From positions 28,044 to 92,043 of the forward strand of contig NZ_JASCIS010000031.1 of the NCBI RefSeq assembly GCF_029968015.1: a stretch of 64,000 bases of DNA, given 5' to 3'. Numbering within the stretch: the stretch's first letter is position 1; each line of letters begins with the position of its first letter. The notes under the pieces are model-generated. The model did no database searches. It saw only the letters and a program-made list of their open reading frames with translations, and had not been told where the DNA came from. Positions 20,310-28,450 of the stretch are shown here, in pieces. The DNA is from Streptomyces luteolus. GTDB lineage: Bacteria; Actinomycetota; Actinomycetes; Streptomycetales; Streptomycetaceae. A program made the translations under genes and the position numbers.

Positions 20310-22607
20310 TCAGTGCTCCTTGACCAGGTCGGCGTAGGCGCCGCCCGCGGCGACGAGGTCCTCGTGGCGGCCGCGCTCCACGATCTGGCCGTGGTCGAGC
20401 ACGACGATCTCGTCGCTGTCGCGCACCGTGCTCAGCCGGTGGGCGATGACGACGCAGGCGCAGCCGCGGCGCCGCAGGTTGTCGATGACGGTCTGCTCGG
20501 TCTCGGCGTCCAGGGCGCTGGTCACCTCGTCGAGGACGAGGATGCTCGGGCGGCGCACCAGAGCCCGCGCGATCTCCAGGCGCTGCCGCTGGCCGCCGGA
20601 GAAGTTCCGGCCGTCCTGCTCGACCCGGCCCTGGATGCCGCCGGGCCTGCGGGCCACGATCTCGTACAGGCAGGCGTCCTTGAGGGCGGCGACCACGTCG
20701 TCGTCGGGGATCGACGGGTCCCACAGCGCGACGTTGTCGCGGACCGTGCCCTCGAAGAGGAAGACGTCCTGGTCGACGAAGGACACGGAGGCGGAGAGCG
20801 CTCCGCGCGGGATGTCCTCCAGGCGCTGCCCGTCGATGCGGATCGTGCCCTCCCACGGGCTGTAGAGCCCCGAGATGAGGCGCGAGACGGTCGACTTGCC
20901 GCTGCCCGAGCCGCCGACCAGGGCGACCTGCTGGCCGGGTCCCACCGTCAGCGTGAACCCGCTCAGGAGCGGCTTGTCGAGGGGGCTGTAGCCGAAGGTG
21001 ATGTCGTCGAGGGCGACGTGCCCCTTCAACCGCCGTGTGCTGGCTGCCGGTTCGGGGCGCGTGTAGAGCGGGTCGACGGGGAAGTTCTCCACGTCCTTGA
21101 GGCGGGCCACGTCGGCGGCGAAGTCCTGGATGCGGCCCGCGACGCCGTTGAGGCGGGTGATCGGCGCGGTGAAGCGGGTCACGAGCGCCTGGAACGCGAC
21201 GAGCAGGCCGATCGACAGATGCCCCTCGACCGCGCGCAGTCCGCCGATCCACAGGATCAGCGCGCTGTTCAGGGTCGCGAGCGCCGGCGCGACGATGCCG
21301 AGCCACGCGCTGGGCACACCGAGCTTCTGCTGCTCCTCCAGGGTGGTGGCGTGCTGCCCTGCCCAGCGCCGGAAGTAGCCGTCCTCGCCGCCGGTGGCCT
21401 TCATGGTCTCGATCAACTGCAGACCGGTGTACGAGGTGTTGGTGAGCTTGGCGCTGTCGGCCCGGAGCTTCTGGGTGCCGGTGGCGCGCAGCCGGATGAC
21501 GATCCGCATCGCGACGACGTTCAGGAGGGCGATGCCGACGCCGACGAGGGTGAGCTGCGGATCGTACGTCCACAGCAGGGCCGCGTAGAGGAGCACGACG
21601 ATGCCGTCGACGGCGGTGGCCGTCAGGTCGCGGGCCAGGGTCTCGGCGACCGCGTCGTTGGACGCCAGGCGCTGCACGAGGTCGGCGGGGCTGCGCTGGG
21701 CGTAGAACGTGACGGGCAGGCGGAGCAGATGGCGCAGGAACCGGGCGCTGCCCAGCGTGGAGGAGATGATGCGGCCGCGCAGCAGGTTGGCCTGCTGCAG
21801 CCAGGTCAGGACCACGGTGAGCGCCACCATCGCGCCCATCGACGCGAACAGAGCGCCGAGCAGCGAGGTCTGATGCTCGATCAGGAACAGGTCGATGTAC
21901 GTCCGGCTGAGCGCGGGCAGCGCCGCCCCGACCGCCACGAGCAGCAGGCTGGCCAGGAGCGCCGCGAGCATCGTGCCCGTGGTGCCGCGAAGGCGGGCCG
22001 GCAGGGCCTTCATGACGCCGGGCCTGCGGCCGCCCGGGCGGAACTCCTCGCCGGGTTCGAGGACCAGGACGACGCCGGTGAAGCTGGTGTCGAAGTCCTC
22101 CTCGGGTATGAACCGGCGGCCCTTGTCCGGGTCGTTGATGTACACGCCCCGGCGGCCGAACCGGCGCCCCGCGCCGTCGTACACGACGTAGTGGTTGAAC
22201 TCCCAGAACAGGATCGCGGGCGCCTTGACCTCGGCGAGCGCGGCGGGCTCCATCTGCATGCCCTTGGCCGTGAGGCCGTAACTGCGGGCCGCCTTAAGGA
22301 CGTTGCTGGCGCGCGAGCCGTCGCGGGAGACACCGCAGGCGATGCGCAGCTCCTCAAGGGGGACATGCCGTCCGTGGTGGGCGAGGACCATCGCGAGAGC
22401 GGCGGCGCCGCACTCCACGGCCTCCATCTGCAGGACGGTGGGCGTACGGACCGTCTTCGGCCGCCTGCCCTTCGACGCCGGGCGCGGTGCCGCACGGCGC
22501 CCGCCGCGCCGTTGGGGCTCCGGGCGGTGCCTGCGCCGGCCGCCGGGGGGCGGCAGTTGCTGCTGGTGAGCCGGGGAGGGGTGCGGTGCGGTCACGGAAG
22601 CAGCCAA
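20310..22607 (-). CDS. NHLP-type export ABC transporter with C39 leader peptidase
   Basis: A 765-aa peptidase-containing ABC transporter that removes a double-glycine-type leader and exports the core peptide. The C39 domain has Cys66 (EAVECGAAALAMVL), His139 (FNHYVVYDG) and Asp159 (INDP). The membrane domain spans about residues 200-480, and the ATPase shows GGSGSGKST, FSGGQRQRLEIARAL and ILVLDEVTSALD. The catalytic triad looks intact. Its start overlaps the HlyD-like gene by 16 bp. It has the usual place in NHLP clusters: adaptor, peptidase transporter, second transporter. Confidence 0.92.
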   Translation of the reverse strand: MAASVTAPHPSPAHQQQLPPPGGRRRHRPEPQRRGGRRAAPRPASKGRRPKTVRTPTVLQMEAVECGAAALAMVLAHHGRHVPLEELRIACGVSRDGSRASNVLKAARSYGLTAKGMQMEPAALAEVKAPAILFWEFNHYVVYDGAGRRFGRRGVYINDPDKGRRFIPEEDFDTSFTGVVLVLEPGEEFRPGGRRPGVMKALPARLRGTTGTMLAALLASLLLVAVGAALPALSRTYIDLFLIEHQTSLLGALFASMGAMVALTVVLTWLQQANLLRGRIISSTLGSARFLRHLLRLPVTFYAQRSPADLVQRLASNDAVAETLARDLTATAVDGIVVLLYAALLWTYDPQLTLVGVGIALLNVVAMRIVIRLRATGTQKLRADSAKLTNTSYTGLQLIETMKATGGEDGYFRRWAGQHATTLEEQQKLGVPSAWLGIVAPALATLNSALILWIGGLRAVEGHLSIGLLVAFQALVTRFTAPITRLNGVAGRIQDFAADVARLKDVENFPVDPLYTRPEPAASTRRLKGHVALDDITFGYSPLDKPLLSGFTLTVGPGQQVALVGGSGSGKSTVSRLISGLYSPWEGTIRIDGQRLEDIPRGALSASVSFVDQDVFLFEGTVRDNVALWDPSIPDDDVVAALKDACLYEIVARRPGGIQGRVEQDGRNFSGGQRQRLEIARALVRRPSILVLDEVTSALDAETEQTVIDNLRRRGCACVVIAHRLSTVRDSDEIVVLDHGQIVERGRHEDLVAAGGAYADLVKEH

Positions 22608-23395
22608 TCGATCGGGCGCTGCTCCGCGAGGTGGAGGGCGCCGTCGGCCGGGGTCATGGAGTCGAGCGCGAAGGGCGGTCCGCCGGCGGCCGACCAGGCG
22701 AGGCCGGACTTGGTGCCCGACTTCTCCAGCTGTACAAGGACGGCCACGGGCGGCCCGCCGCGCGTGAACTGCCCGGCGAGTTCCTTGTCGCCGAGAAAGC
22801 CGGTGATGCGCTGTCGGCTCTGCGTGGCGCGTCCGACGGCCTTCACGCTGCCGCGCAGCGTCCCGTACTGCTCGGTGGGCACGGACTGCACGGTGAGGTC
22901 GACGGCGGCGCCGACGGGGACGGTGGCCGCGCTGTCGGCGGGTACGTAGAGCATGGCGACGAGCGGGTCGCCGGCCTTGGCCACCCGTTCCAGGGTCGCG
23001 ACGTCGGCGCCGGTCGTGACGACGGTGCCGATCCTGGCGGAGAGCGCGCTGACGCGTCCGGCGGCGATCGCGCGCACGACCTTGTCGCCCTGCTGCGTAC
23101 GGACGTTGAGCACGGGGTCGCCCGCGGCGAGGCGGTCGCCCTCCTCGGCGAGGACGCGGGTCACCTGACCGGTGACGGGGCTCTGCAGGACGTAACTGCC
23201 CTGTCCGTACGTGAGGATTCCGGGCGCCCGGAGTGTCGAGGTGACCGAGCCGGTGACGGCCCAGACGCTCGCCGCGGCCATGACGACGAGGGTGACGGCG
23301 AGGACGAGCAGGCCCTGCGGTCGGGCGTAGCGCACCGGTACGTCGAGTTCCTCGGGCGACTGCAGCTTGGACAGAGCCTGTTGGCGGAACTGCAC
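22592..23395 (-). CDS. HlyD-like NHLP bacteriocin secretion protein
   Basis: A 267-aa membrane-fusion-type adaptor. It has a short cytoplasmic N-terminus, one membrane helix (GLLVLAVTLVVMAAASVWAV), then beta-rich segments of the biotinyl-lipoyl type (SPVTGQVTRVLAEEGDRLAA, AGRVSALSARIGTVVTTGAD). It is shorter than Gram-negative HlyD proteins and lacks a long coiled coil, as expected in a monoderm. A GTG start at 23395 follows GGAAAGAAG. It is the first transport gene after the precursor peptide, separated from it by a hairpin, and overlaps the C39 transporter gene. Confidence 0.82.
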   Translation of the reverse strand: MQFRQQALSKLQSPEELDVPVRYARPQGLLVLAVTLVVMAAASVWAVTGSVTSTLRAPGILTYGQGSYVLQSPVTGQVTRVLAEEGDRLAAGDPVLNVRTQQGDKVVRAIAAGRVSALSARIGTVVTTGADVATLERVAKAGDPLVAMLYVPADSAATVPVGAAVDLTVQSVPTEQYGTLRGSVKAVGRATQSRQRITGFLGDKELAGQFTRGGPPVAVLVQLEKSGTKSGLAWSAAGGPPFALDSMTPADGALHLAEQRPIDWLLP

Positions 23396-23445
23396 GGAAC
23401 GCTTCTTTCCTTACTGTGCCGGTGGCTGTGCCTGTGGCGACCGCA

Positions 23446-23472
23446 AGCCCCGGAACTGGATGTTCCGGGGCT
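23446..23472 (-). terminator. Hairpin between precursor gene and export genes (attenuator)
   Basis: A perfect 11-bp stem AGCCCCGGAAC / GTTCCGGGGCT with a 5-nt loop lies between the precursor stop (23506) and the HlyD-like start (23395). In this position it would allow partial read-through, giving far more precursor than transporter transcript, as is usual in peptide clusters. Confidence 0.7.
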
Positions 23473-23505
23473 CACGGATCAAGGGTGCCTCAATGAGTTC
23501 GAGAC

Positions 23506-23733
23506 TCAGAGACCGGCGACCGTGCTGGTGGCCAGGCCCTGGAGGGGGGCCGTGTTCAGGCCGGTGGTGCCCTCGACGGTGCCCACGACGGTGCCGAGGG
23601 TGGAGGAGACCGGGGCGACCGAGTCGACGGTGTTCACGACGGTGCCGACGGCGGCGGCCGAGAGGCCGGCGGCGACGTTGTCGAGGTCGGCGTCGGCGAG
23701 CTCGGCGGTCTGGACCTGGGGGGTGTTGTTCAT
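23506..23733 (-). CDS. Putative secreted peptide precursor, cysteine-free core
   Basis: A 75-aa precursor. The leader MNNTPQVQTAELADADLDNV plus AAG ends in the LD-x-VAAG form of a double-glycine cleavage site for the C39 peptidase encoded downstream. The predicted 52-residue core (LSAAAVGTVVNTVDSVAPVS onward) has about 10 Val, 10 Thr, 5 Ser and many Gly/Ala. It has one Asp, one Glu and no Cys, Lys, Arg or His. An internal duplication (VGTVVNTV / LGTVVGTV) is visible. Without Cys it cannot form lanthionines or disulfides, and no modification enzyme is adjacent. The start is the ATG at 23733, with AGAAGGG 11 nt upstream. It is probably a bacteriocin-like, membrane-active or self-assembling peptide. 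Confidence 0.75.
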   Translation of the reverse strand: MNNTPQVQTAELADADLDNVAAGLSAAAVGTVVNTVDSVAPVSSTLGTVVGTVEGTTGLNTAPLQGLATSTVAGL

Positions 23734-24296
23734 GGTGAAGCTGCCCTTCTCATGAGTGGTGCAAAGGTGTTTCCAGGGGCCCGCGGAACCAGGGATGTGA
23801 ATTCCGCGGTGGCGAGGATCAAAGCACGTTGACGGCAGGTGCATCCAATCCCCGATGCGGCCGTCGATCACGGCCGCGGCATCGAATCACCGCTGCGTGC
23901 AGGCGGGTTCACCGCGTGGCGGCAGCTCCTTCACAACATTCACAGGGGGAAATGAGGGGCGCGGCACGACTCCGCCCAACAAATCGGACACCTGCCAGCT
24001 GAAGGCCACCGCATGTGGCCCATGCACGGAAATTCAGGGGCGACCACGGGCTGAATAGCGTGACCCTGATGCACATTCGATGTGCAGGTTTACTGAAGGC
24101 GTGCTGAATCGGTTCCGAAGCGGACACAGGGGCTAATAGCCCGTCAGGTCATGCCCGGTCCTGACCTGCCCGGCACCGGCCGTGACCCACCGTGGCGCGG
24201 CCGCGACCCGCGGGTGGTGGCACCGGGCCCCGCGGGAGGTGCGCCCGCGACCCGCACGAGGTACGCCCGCGACCCGCAGATGGCATCGTCGGGGGA
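23734..24296. other. 563-bp gene-free region between precursor and LysR gene
   Basis: It must hold the divergent promoters of the peptide precursor and the LysR gene. I see a perfect 7-bp dyad TGCACAT-TCG-ATGTGCA at 24070-24086. There are also imperfect GC-rich direct repeats of the form CGCCCGCGACCCGCA between about 24200 and 24285. No convincing gene was found in either strand. Confidence 0.6.
24070..24086. promoter_or_regulatory. Dyad TGCACAT-N3-ATGTGCA
   Basis: A perfect 7-bp inverted repeat in the divergent promoter region, 211 bp upstream of the LysR start and about 340 bp upstream of the precursor start. It is a candidate binding site for a dimeric regulator. Which gene it serves cannot be decided from sequence. 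Confidence 0.4.
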
Positions 24297-25226
24297 GTGG
24301 AGCTACGTCACCTTTCCGGATTCGTCGCCGTCGCCGAGGAGCTGCACTTCGGCCGTGCCGCCGAACGCCTGCACATCGCGCAGTCACCGCTGAGCCAGCA
24401 GATCCGGCTGCTCGAACGGGACCTCGGGGTCCGGCTGTTCGACCGGACGACCAGGTCCGTGCGGCTCACCAGCGCCGGGCGCGCGCTGCTCGAACCCGCC
24501 CGGCATCTGCTCGCCGAGGCCTCGGCCGTCCGCCGGACCGTGCTCGCGGCACACCTCGGCGAGGTCGGCCGCGTCACCCTCGGCTTCGCGGGTGCCAGCA
24601 GTTACTCCGCCCTGCCGGTCCTCACGCGCGCGGTCACCTCCGAACTCCCCGGCATCGAACTGGTCCTGGAGGGCCAGACGTACACCGGTGAGGCCCTGGG
24701 CCGGATCGCCGACGGATCCCTGGACATCGGTTTCGTGGCGCTGCCGGTGCGGCGCGGCATCAGCGCACGCGTCGTACGGGTGGAGCGGCTGCTGCTCGCG
24801 CTGCCGGACAGCCATCCGCTCGCCGAGCGCACCGAGGTCGCCATCGCGGAGCTGGCGCGTGAGCCGTTCGTGACGTTCCCGCAGGCCCGCGGGTCCGCCG
24901 TGCGCGAGGCCATGGTGCAGGCCTGCCACGAGGCCGGGTTCGCCCCGCGGATCGCCCAGGAGGCACCCGACTCGTACAACCTGCTCGCCCTGGTCGGCGC
25001 GGGTGTGGGGCTCGCGGTGGTGGTCAGCTCGGCGCGCAACATCCAGCTGGAGCACGTCGTGTTCCGCCCGCTCGCCGGGGACGACGTGCCTGTGCTGCCC
25101 ATCGCGCTCGGCTGGCGCACCGGCGACTCGTCCGCGGCCCTTGCGGCGGTGCTGCGGGTGGCCGAGCAAGTGCTGCCCACTCCGGCGGAGTTCGAGGGAA
25201 CGGCCGAGGGCCAGGGGACCGCGTGA
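24297..25226 (+). CDS. LysR-family transcriptional regulator
   Basis: A 309-aa LysR activator: N-terminal winged helix (VELRHLSGFVAVAEELHFGR, then LSQQIRLLERDLGVRLFDRT) and a periplasmic-binding-like effector domain (RVTLGFAGASSYSALPVL). A GTG start at 24297 is preceded by GGGGGAG, and the motif begins there. It lies directly upstream of, and in the same direction as, an MHS transporter and three acyl-CoA genes. It therefore probably activates them in response to the imported acid. In Pseudomonas the LysR protein GcdR controls a CoA-transferase/glutaryl-CoA dehydrogenase pair, which fits this order. Confidence 0.88.
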   Translation: MELRHLSGFVAVAEELHFGRAAERLHIAQSPLSQQIRLLERDLGVRLFDRTTRSVRLTSAGRALLEPARHLLAEASAVRRTVLAAHLGEVGRVTLGFAGASSYSALPVLTRAVTSELPGIELVLEGQTYTGEALGRIADGSLDIGFVALPVRRGISARVVRVERLLLALPDSHPLAERTEVAIAELAREPFVTFPQARGSAVREAMVQACHEAGFAPRIAQEAPDSYNLLALVGAGVGLAVVVSSARNIQLEHVVFRPLAGDDVPVLPIALGWRTGDSSAALAAVLRVAEQVLPTPAEFEGTAEGQGTA

Positions 25227-25352
25227 CTATGACGGATGACGTCTCAGTGGGCGCCCTGATTGGTCTTGGACACCTCCTAATCGGCCGGTGCAGAGTGGCC
25301 CACGTCTCGCGACGGAGCGGGGACCGGCCGCTCGGCCCCCGCCCATGGCTTC

Positions 25353-25374
25353 CGTAGCGGGATCTGCCGCTACG
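25353..25374 (+). promoter_or_regulatory. Hairpin abutting the ribosome site of the transporter gene
   Basis: CGTAGCGG-GATCTG-CCGCTACG is a perfect 8-bp stem with a 6-nt loop ending one base before AGAGGA, the ribosome site of the MHS transporter (ATG 25389). It could be an operator half of the promoter or a translation-modulating hairpin. Confidence 0.45.
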
Positions 25375-25388
25375 AGAGGACGCTCGTC

Positions 25389-26768
25389 ATGCAGCAAGAG
25401 ACCCCGGAGAAGGGCACCCCAGCCCAGAGCAGCCCTGGGGAGGACACCTCCGAGGCCCCGCCGCCCACCGCCCGCGACGCCAGACGCGCCGGGATCACCG
25501 CATTCGTCGGCACCACCATCGAGTGGTTCGACTTCTACATCTACGGCGCGGCCTCCGCGCTCGTCCTCGGCAAGATCTTCTTCACCGGTATCCCGCCCGC
25601 CGTCAGCACCCTCGCGGCCTTCGCCACCTTCTGGGTCGGCTTCCTCGCCCGGCCGCTCGGCGGCCTGATCTTCGGACACTTCGGCGACCGCTACGGCCGC
25701 AAGAAGGCCCTGGTCACCACCCTCACCATGATGGGCACGGCCACCTTCTGCGTCGGACTGCTCCCCGGATACGCCGAGATCGGCGTCGCCGCCCCGATCC
25801 TGCTCGTCGTCCTGCGCATGGTCCAGGGCGTCGCCATGGGCGGCGAGTGGGGCGGCGCGGTGCTCATCGCCACCGAGTACGCCCCGCCGAAACGCAAGCT
25901 GCTCTACGGGGCCTTCGCCCAGCAGGGCTCCCCGGTCGGGAACCTGCTCGCGACACTCGCCTTCCTCGGCATCGCCCAACTCCCGGACGCCGAGTTCGAG
26001 GCCTGGGGCTGGCGCGTCCCGTTCCTCGCCTCCGCCGTGCTCGTGATCGTCGGCCTGTTCATCCGGTTGCGGCTCGCCGAGACCCCCGAGATGCTGGCCG
26101 CCCTGAAGCGCAGGCAGACCACCAGGCTGCCCATCAAGGACGTGCTCACCCGCTATCCGCTGCTCGTCGTCCTCGGCGTGTTCGCCGGTACGGCAGGCGT
26201 CGCGATCACGTATGTGAAGACCACGTTCGCGCTCTCCTGGGCCACCACCGACCTCGACTTCGACCGCACCAGCTTCCTCACCGTCATCTCCCTCGCCCTC
26301 GTCGTCCAGGTCGTCGTCCAGCCCTTCGGCGCCGTCCTCGCGACCAAGTGGCCGGTGAAGAAGGCCGTGTTGTGGATGCTGATCCCCGAATTCGCCCTGC
26401 TGCCGCTGATGTTCCTGCTCGTCGGCACCGGAGACTTCTGGCTCGCCGCGCTCGGCATGGCCCTGGCGACCTTCCCGCACGCCATGTACTACGCGGCCCT
26501 CGCGGGCATCCTCGCCCGCGTCTTCCCCGTCGAGGTCCGCTACACCGGCATGTCCCTCTCGTACCAGCTCTGCACGACGCTCTTCGCCGGGACCGCGCCG
26601 GTCTTCGCGCAGTACCTGCTCACCACCTCCGGCTCGATCTGGCCGGTCGTCGCACTCGGCCTCGGCTACACCGCGGTGACCCTCGCCGGCGTCATGCCCC
26701 TGCTCACCCGTACCGCCGGGCAGCCCGAGGCGATCCCGTCCCGCACTCGTCAGGAGACACGTCCATGA
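25389..26768 (+). CDS. MFS transporter, metabolite:H+ symporter (MHS/KgtP-like)
   Basis: A 459-aa 12-helix permease. The first helix region FVGTTIEWFDFYIYGAA, the loop 2-3 motif GHFGDRYGRKKAL and the RMVQGVAMGGEWGGAVL segment are signatures of the metabolite:H+ symporter family, which carries mono-, di- and tricarboxylates such as 2-oxoglutarate, citrate or shikimate. AGAGGA lies 8 nt before the ATG. The next gene (acyl-CoA dehydrogenase) overlaps by ATGA, so uptake and degradation are coupled. From the downstream glutaryl-CoA dehydrogenase the substrate is inferred to be glutarate or a related C5 dicarboxylate. Confidence 0.9.
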   Translation: MQQETPEKGTPAQSSPGEDTSEAPPPTARDARRAGITAFVGTTIEWFDFYIYGAASALVLGKIFFTGIPPAVSTLAAFATFWVGFLARPLGGLIFGHFGDRYGRKKALVTTLTMMGTATFCVGLLPGYAEIGVAAPILLVVLRMVQGVAMGGEWGGAVLIATEYAPPKRKLLYGAFAQQGSPVGNLLATLAFLGIAQLPDAEFEAWGWRVPFLASAVLVIVGLFIRLRLAETPEMLAALKRRQTTRLPIKDVLTRYPLLVVLGVFAGTAGVAITYVKTTFALSWATTDLDFDRTSFLTVISLALVVQVVVQPFGAVLATKWPVKKAVLWMLIPEFALLPLMFLLVGTGDFWLAALGMALATFPHAMYYAALAGILARVFPVEVRYTGMSLSYQLCTTLFAGTAPVFAQYLLTTSGSIWPVVALGLGYTAVTLAGVMPLLTRTAGQPEAIPSRTRQETRP

Positions 26769-28450
26769 ACTACGCCGACCAGGACCCGGCGCTGCGCCCG
26801 CTCCTCGACCGGATCCTGTCCGCCGAGGACCGCGCCCGCGTCGAGCCGCTGCTCACCGAACTGGGCGCGCTCGCCGCCGGGGAGCTCGACCGGCAGGCCG
26901 CCCTCGCCGACGCCAACCCGCCCAAGCTGCGCCCGTACACGCCGGACGGCGAACGCGTCGACGCGATCGAGTACCACCCGGCGCACGACCGCGTCGCCTC
27001 GATCGCGTACGAGCGGTTCGGCCTCGCCGCGATGTCCCACCGGACCGGCGTCCACGGCTGGCCCACCACCGTCCCGCACACCGTCAAGTACGCGCTCTCC
27101 TACCTGTACGTCCAGTCCGAGTTCGGCATGGCCTGCCCGCTGTCGATGACCGACTCGGCCGCCCGCATCCTGGGCCTCTTCGACCCGGAGCGGTACGCCG
27201 ACGAGATCGCCGCCCTGTCCTCCACCGACCCCCAACACCGCGTCACCGGCGCGATGTTCATGACCGAGAAGCAGGGCGGCACCGACGTCGGCCGCACGGA
27301 GACCGCCGCCACCGACCACGGCACGCACTGGACGCTCACCGGCCAGAAGTGGTTCGCCTCCAACCCGGCCGCCGAAGTGGTCCTCACTCTCGCCCGGGTT
27401 CCGGGGCAGGGCGAGGGCACCCGCGGACTCGGCATGTTCCTCGTGCCACGCCTTCGCCCGGACGGCAGCCGCAACTCCGTCCGCGTCGACCGCCTCAAGG
27501 ACAAGCTCGGCTCCCGCTCCATCGCGAGCGGGGAGGTCACCCTCGAAGAGGCGTACGCGACCCCGGTCGGTCAACTCGGCCGCGGATTCCGGCAGATGGC
27601 CGAGATGGTCAACGTCTCCCGCCTCTCCAACGCCATGCGCGCCACCGCCCTCATGCGGCGCGCCGTCCGCGAGTCCGTCGACCACACCCGCACCCGCGAG
27701 GTCTTCGGCAAGCCGCTCTTCGAGCAGCCCCTGATGCGGGCCACGCTGCTGCCGCTGCTCGTCGACGCCGAGGCCGCGCTCGGGCTCGTCCTCGAAGCGG
27801 CCGCCCGCCTGACCGAGGCCGACCAGGGGTCCGCCGCCGCCCGTGACCTGATCCGGGTCCTCACCCCGCTCGCCAAGCACACGCTGTGCAAGCGCGCCCG
27901 TACCGTCACCGGCGAGGCGATGGAGATCCGCGGCGGCAACGGCTACATCGAGGACTGGGTCAACCCGCGCCTGCTGCGCGACGCGCACCTCGGCTCCATC
28001 TGGGAGGGCTCCTCCAACGTCATCGCCCTCGACGTGCTGCGCTGCATGCGCCGCCAGAACACCCACCACACCCTCGCCGACACCTACGGCCCCTCGGCCA
28101 CGGGCCGCCTCGCCGACCGCTGGAAACTGCTCCGCGAGAAGGGCGACGCACTCCTCCAACTCCCCCCGGACGAGCAGGAGATGAGGATCGGCCGGTACGC
28201 GGACGAGCTCACCCGCGCCGTGATGGCCACGCTCCTCTTCGAGCAGGCCGATCACGAGGCCGCCACGACCGGCAACGGGCGTACCCTCCTGGTCGCCCAG
28301 GCCCACCTCGCCCTGATGGACGACCCGGACGCGCTGCCCCGCACCGCCCTCGACCACCTCGCCGAACTGGCCGACGGGGGCATGGTGCCCCTCGGAGCCG
28401 TCCCCGACCAGGTGTCCGGCCCGCACGCCCCGGAGGCCCGCCGTGACTGA
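26765..28450 (+). CDS. Acyl-CoA dehydrogenase, AidB-like
   Basis: A 561-aa FAD flavoenzyme longer than ordinary acyl-CoA dehydrogenases, with the extended N- and C-termini seen in AidB. Landmarks are FGMACPLSMTDSAA, FMTEKQGGTDVGRTE, NVSRLSNAMRATALMRRAV, EIRGGNGYIEDW and GSIWEGSSNVIALDVLR. AidB itself is linked to the alkylation response, while other members act on acyl-CoAs. The position in a transporter/CoA-transferase/glutaryl-CoA dehydrogenase operon favours a catabolic role here, but the substrate is unknown. Overlaps of 4 bp upstream and 8 bp downstream show translational coupling. Confidence 0.85.
   Translation: MNYADQDPALRPLLDRILSAEDRARVEPLLTELGALAAGELDRQAALADANPPKLRPYTPDGERVDAIEYHPAHDRVASIAYERFGLAAMSHRTGVHGWPTTVPHTVKYALSYLYVQSEFGMACPLSMTDSAARILGLFDPERYADEIAALSSTDPQHRVTGAMFMTEKQGGTDVGRTETAATDHGTHWTLTGQKWFASNPAAEVVLTLARVPGQGEGTRGLGMFLVPRLRPDGSRNSVRVDRLKDKLGSRSIASGEVTLEEAYATPVGQLGRGFRQMAEMVNVSRLSNAMRATALMRRAVRESVDHTRTREVFGKPLFEQPLMRATLLPLLVDAEAALGLVLEAAARLTEADQGSAAARDLIRVLTPLAKHTLCKRARTVTGEAMEIRGGNGYIEDWVNPRLLRDAHLGSIWEGSSNVIALDVLRCMRRQNTHHTLADTYGPSATGRLADRWKLLREKGDALLQLPPDEQEMRIGRYADELTRAVMATLLFEQADHEAATTGNGRTLLVAQAHLALMDDPDALPRTALDHLAELADGGMVPLGAVPDQVSGPHAPEARRD

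Noticed and set aside
20229..22949. 906-codon plus-strand frame across the NHLP transporter
   Set aside because: Antisense shadow of the C39 transporter; low-complexity His/Asp/Arg/Gln content.
23506..23733. Lanthipeptide precursor
   Set aside because: The core has no cysteine and no LanM/LanB/LanC-type gene lies nearby, so lanthionine formation cannot be supported.
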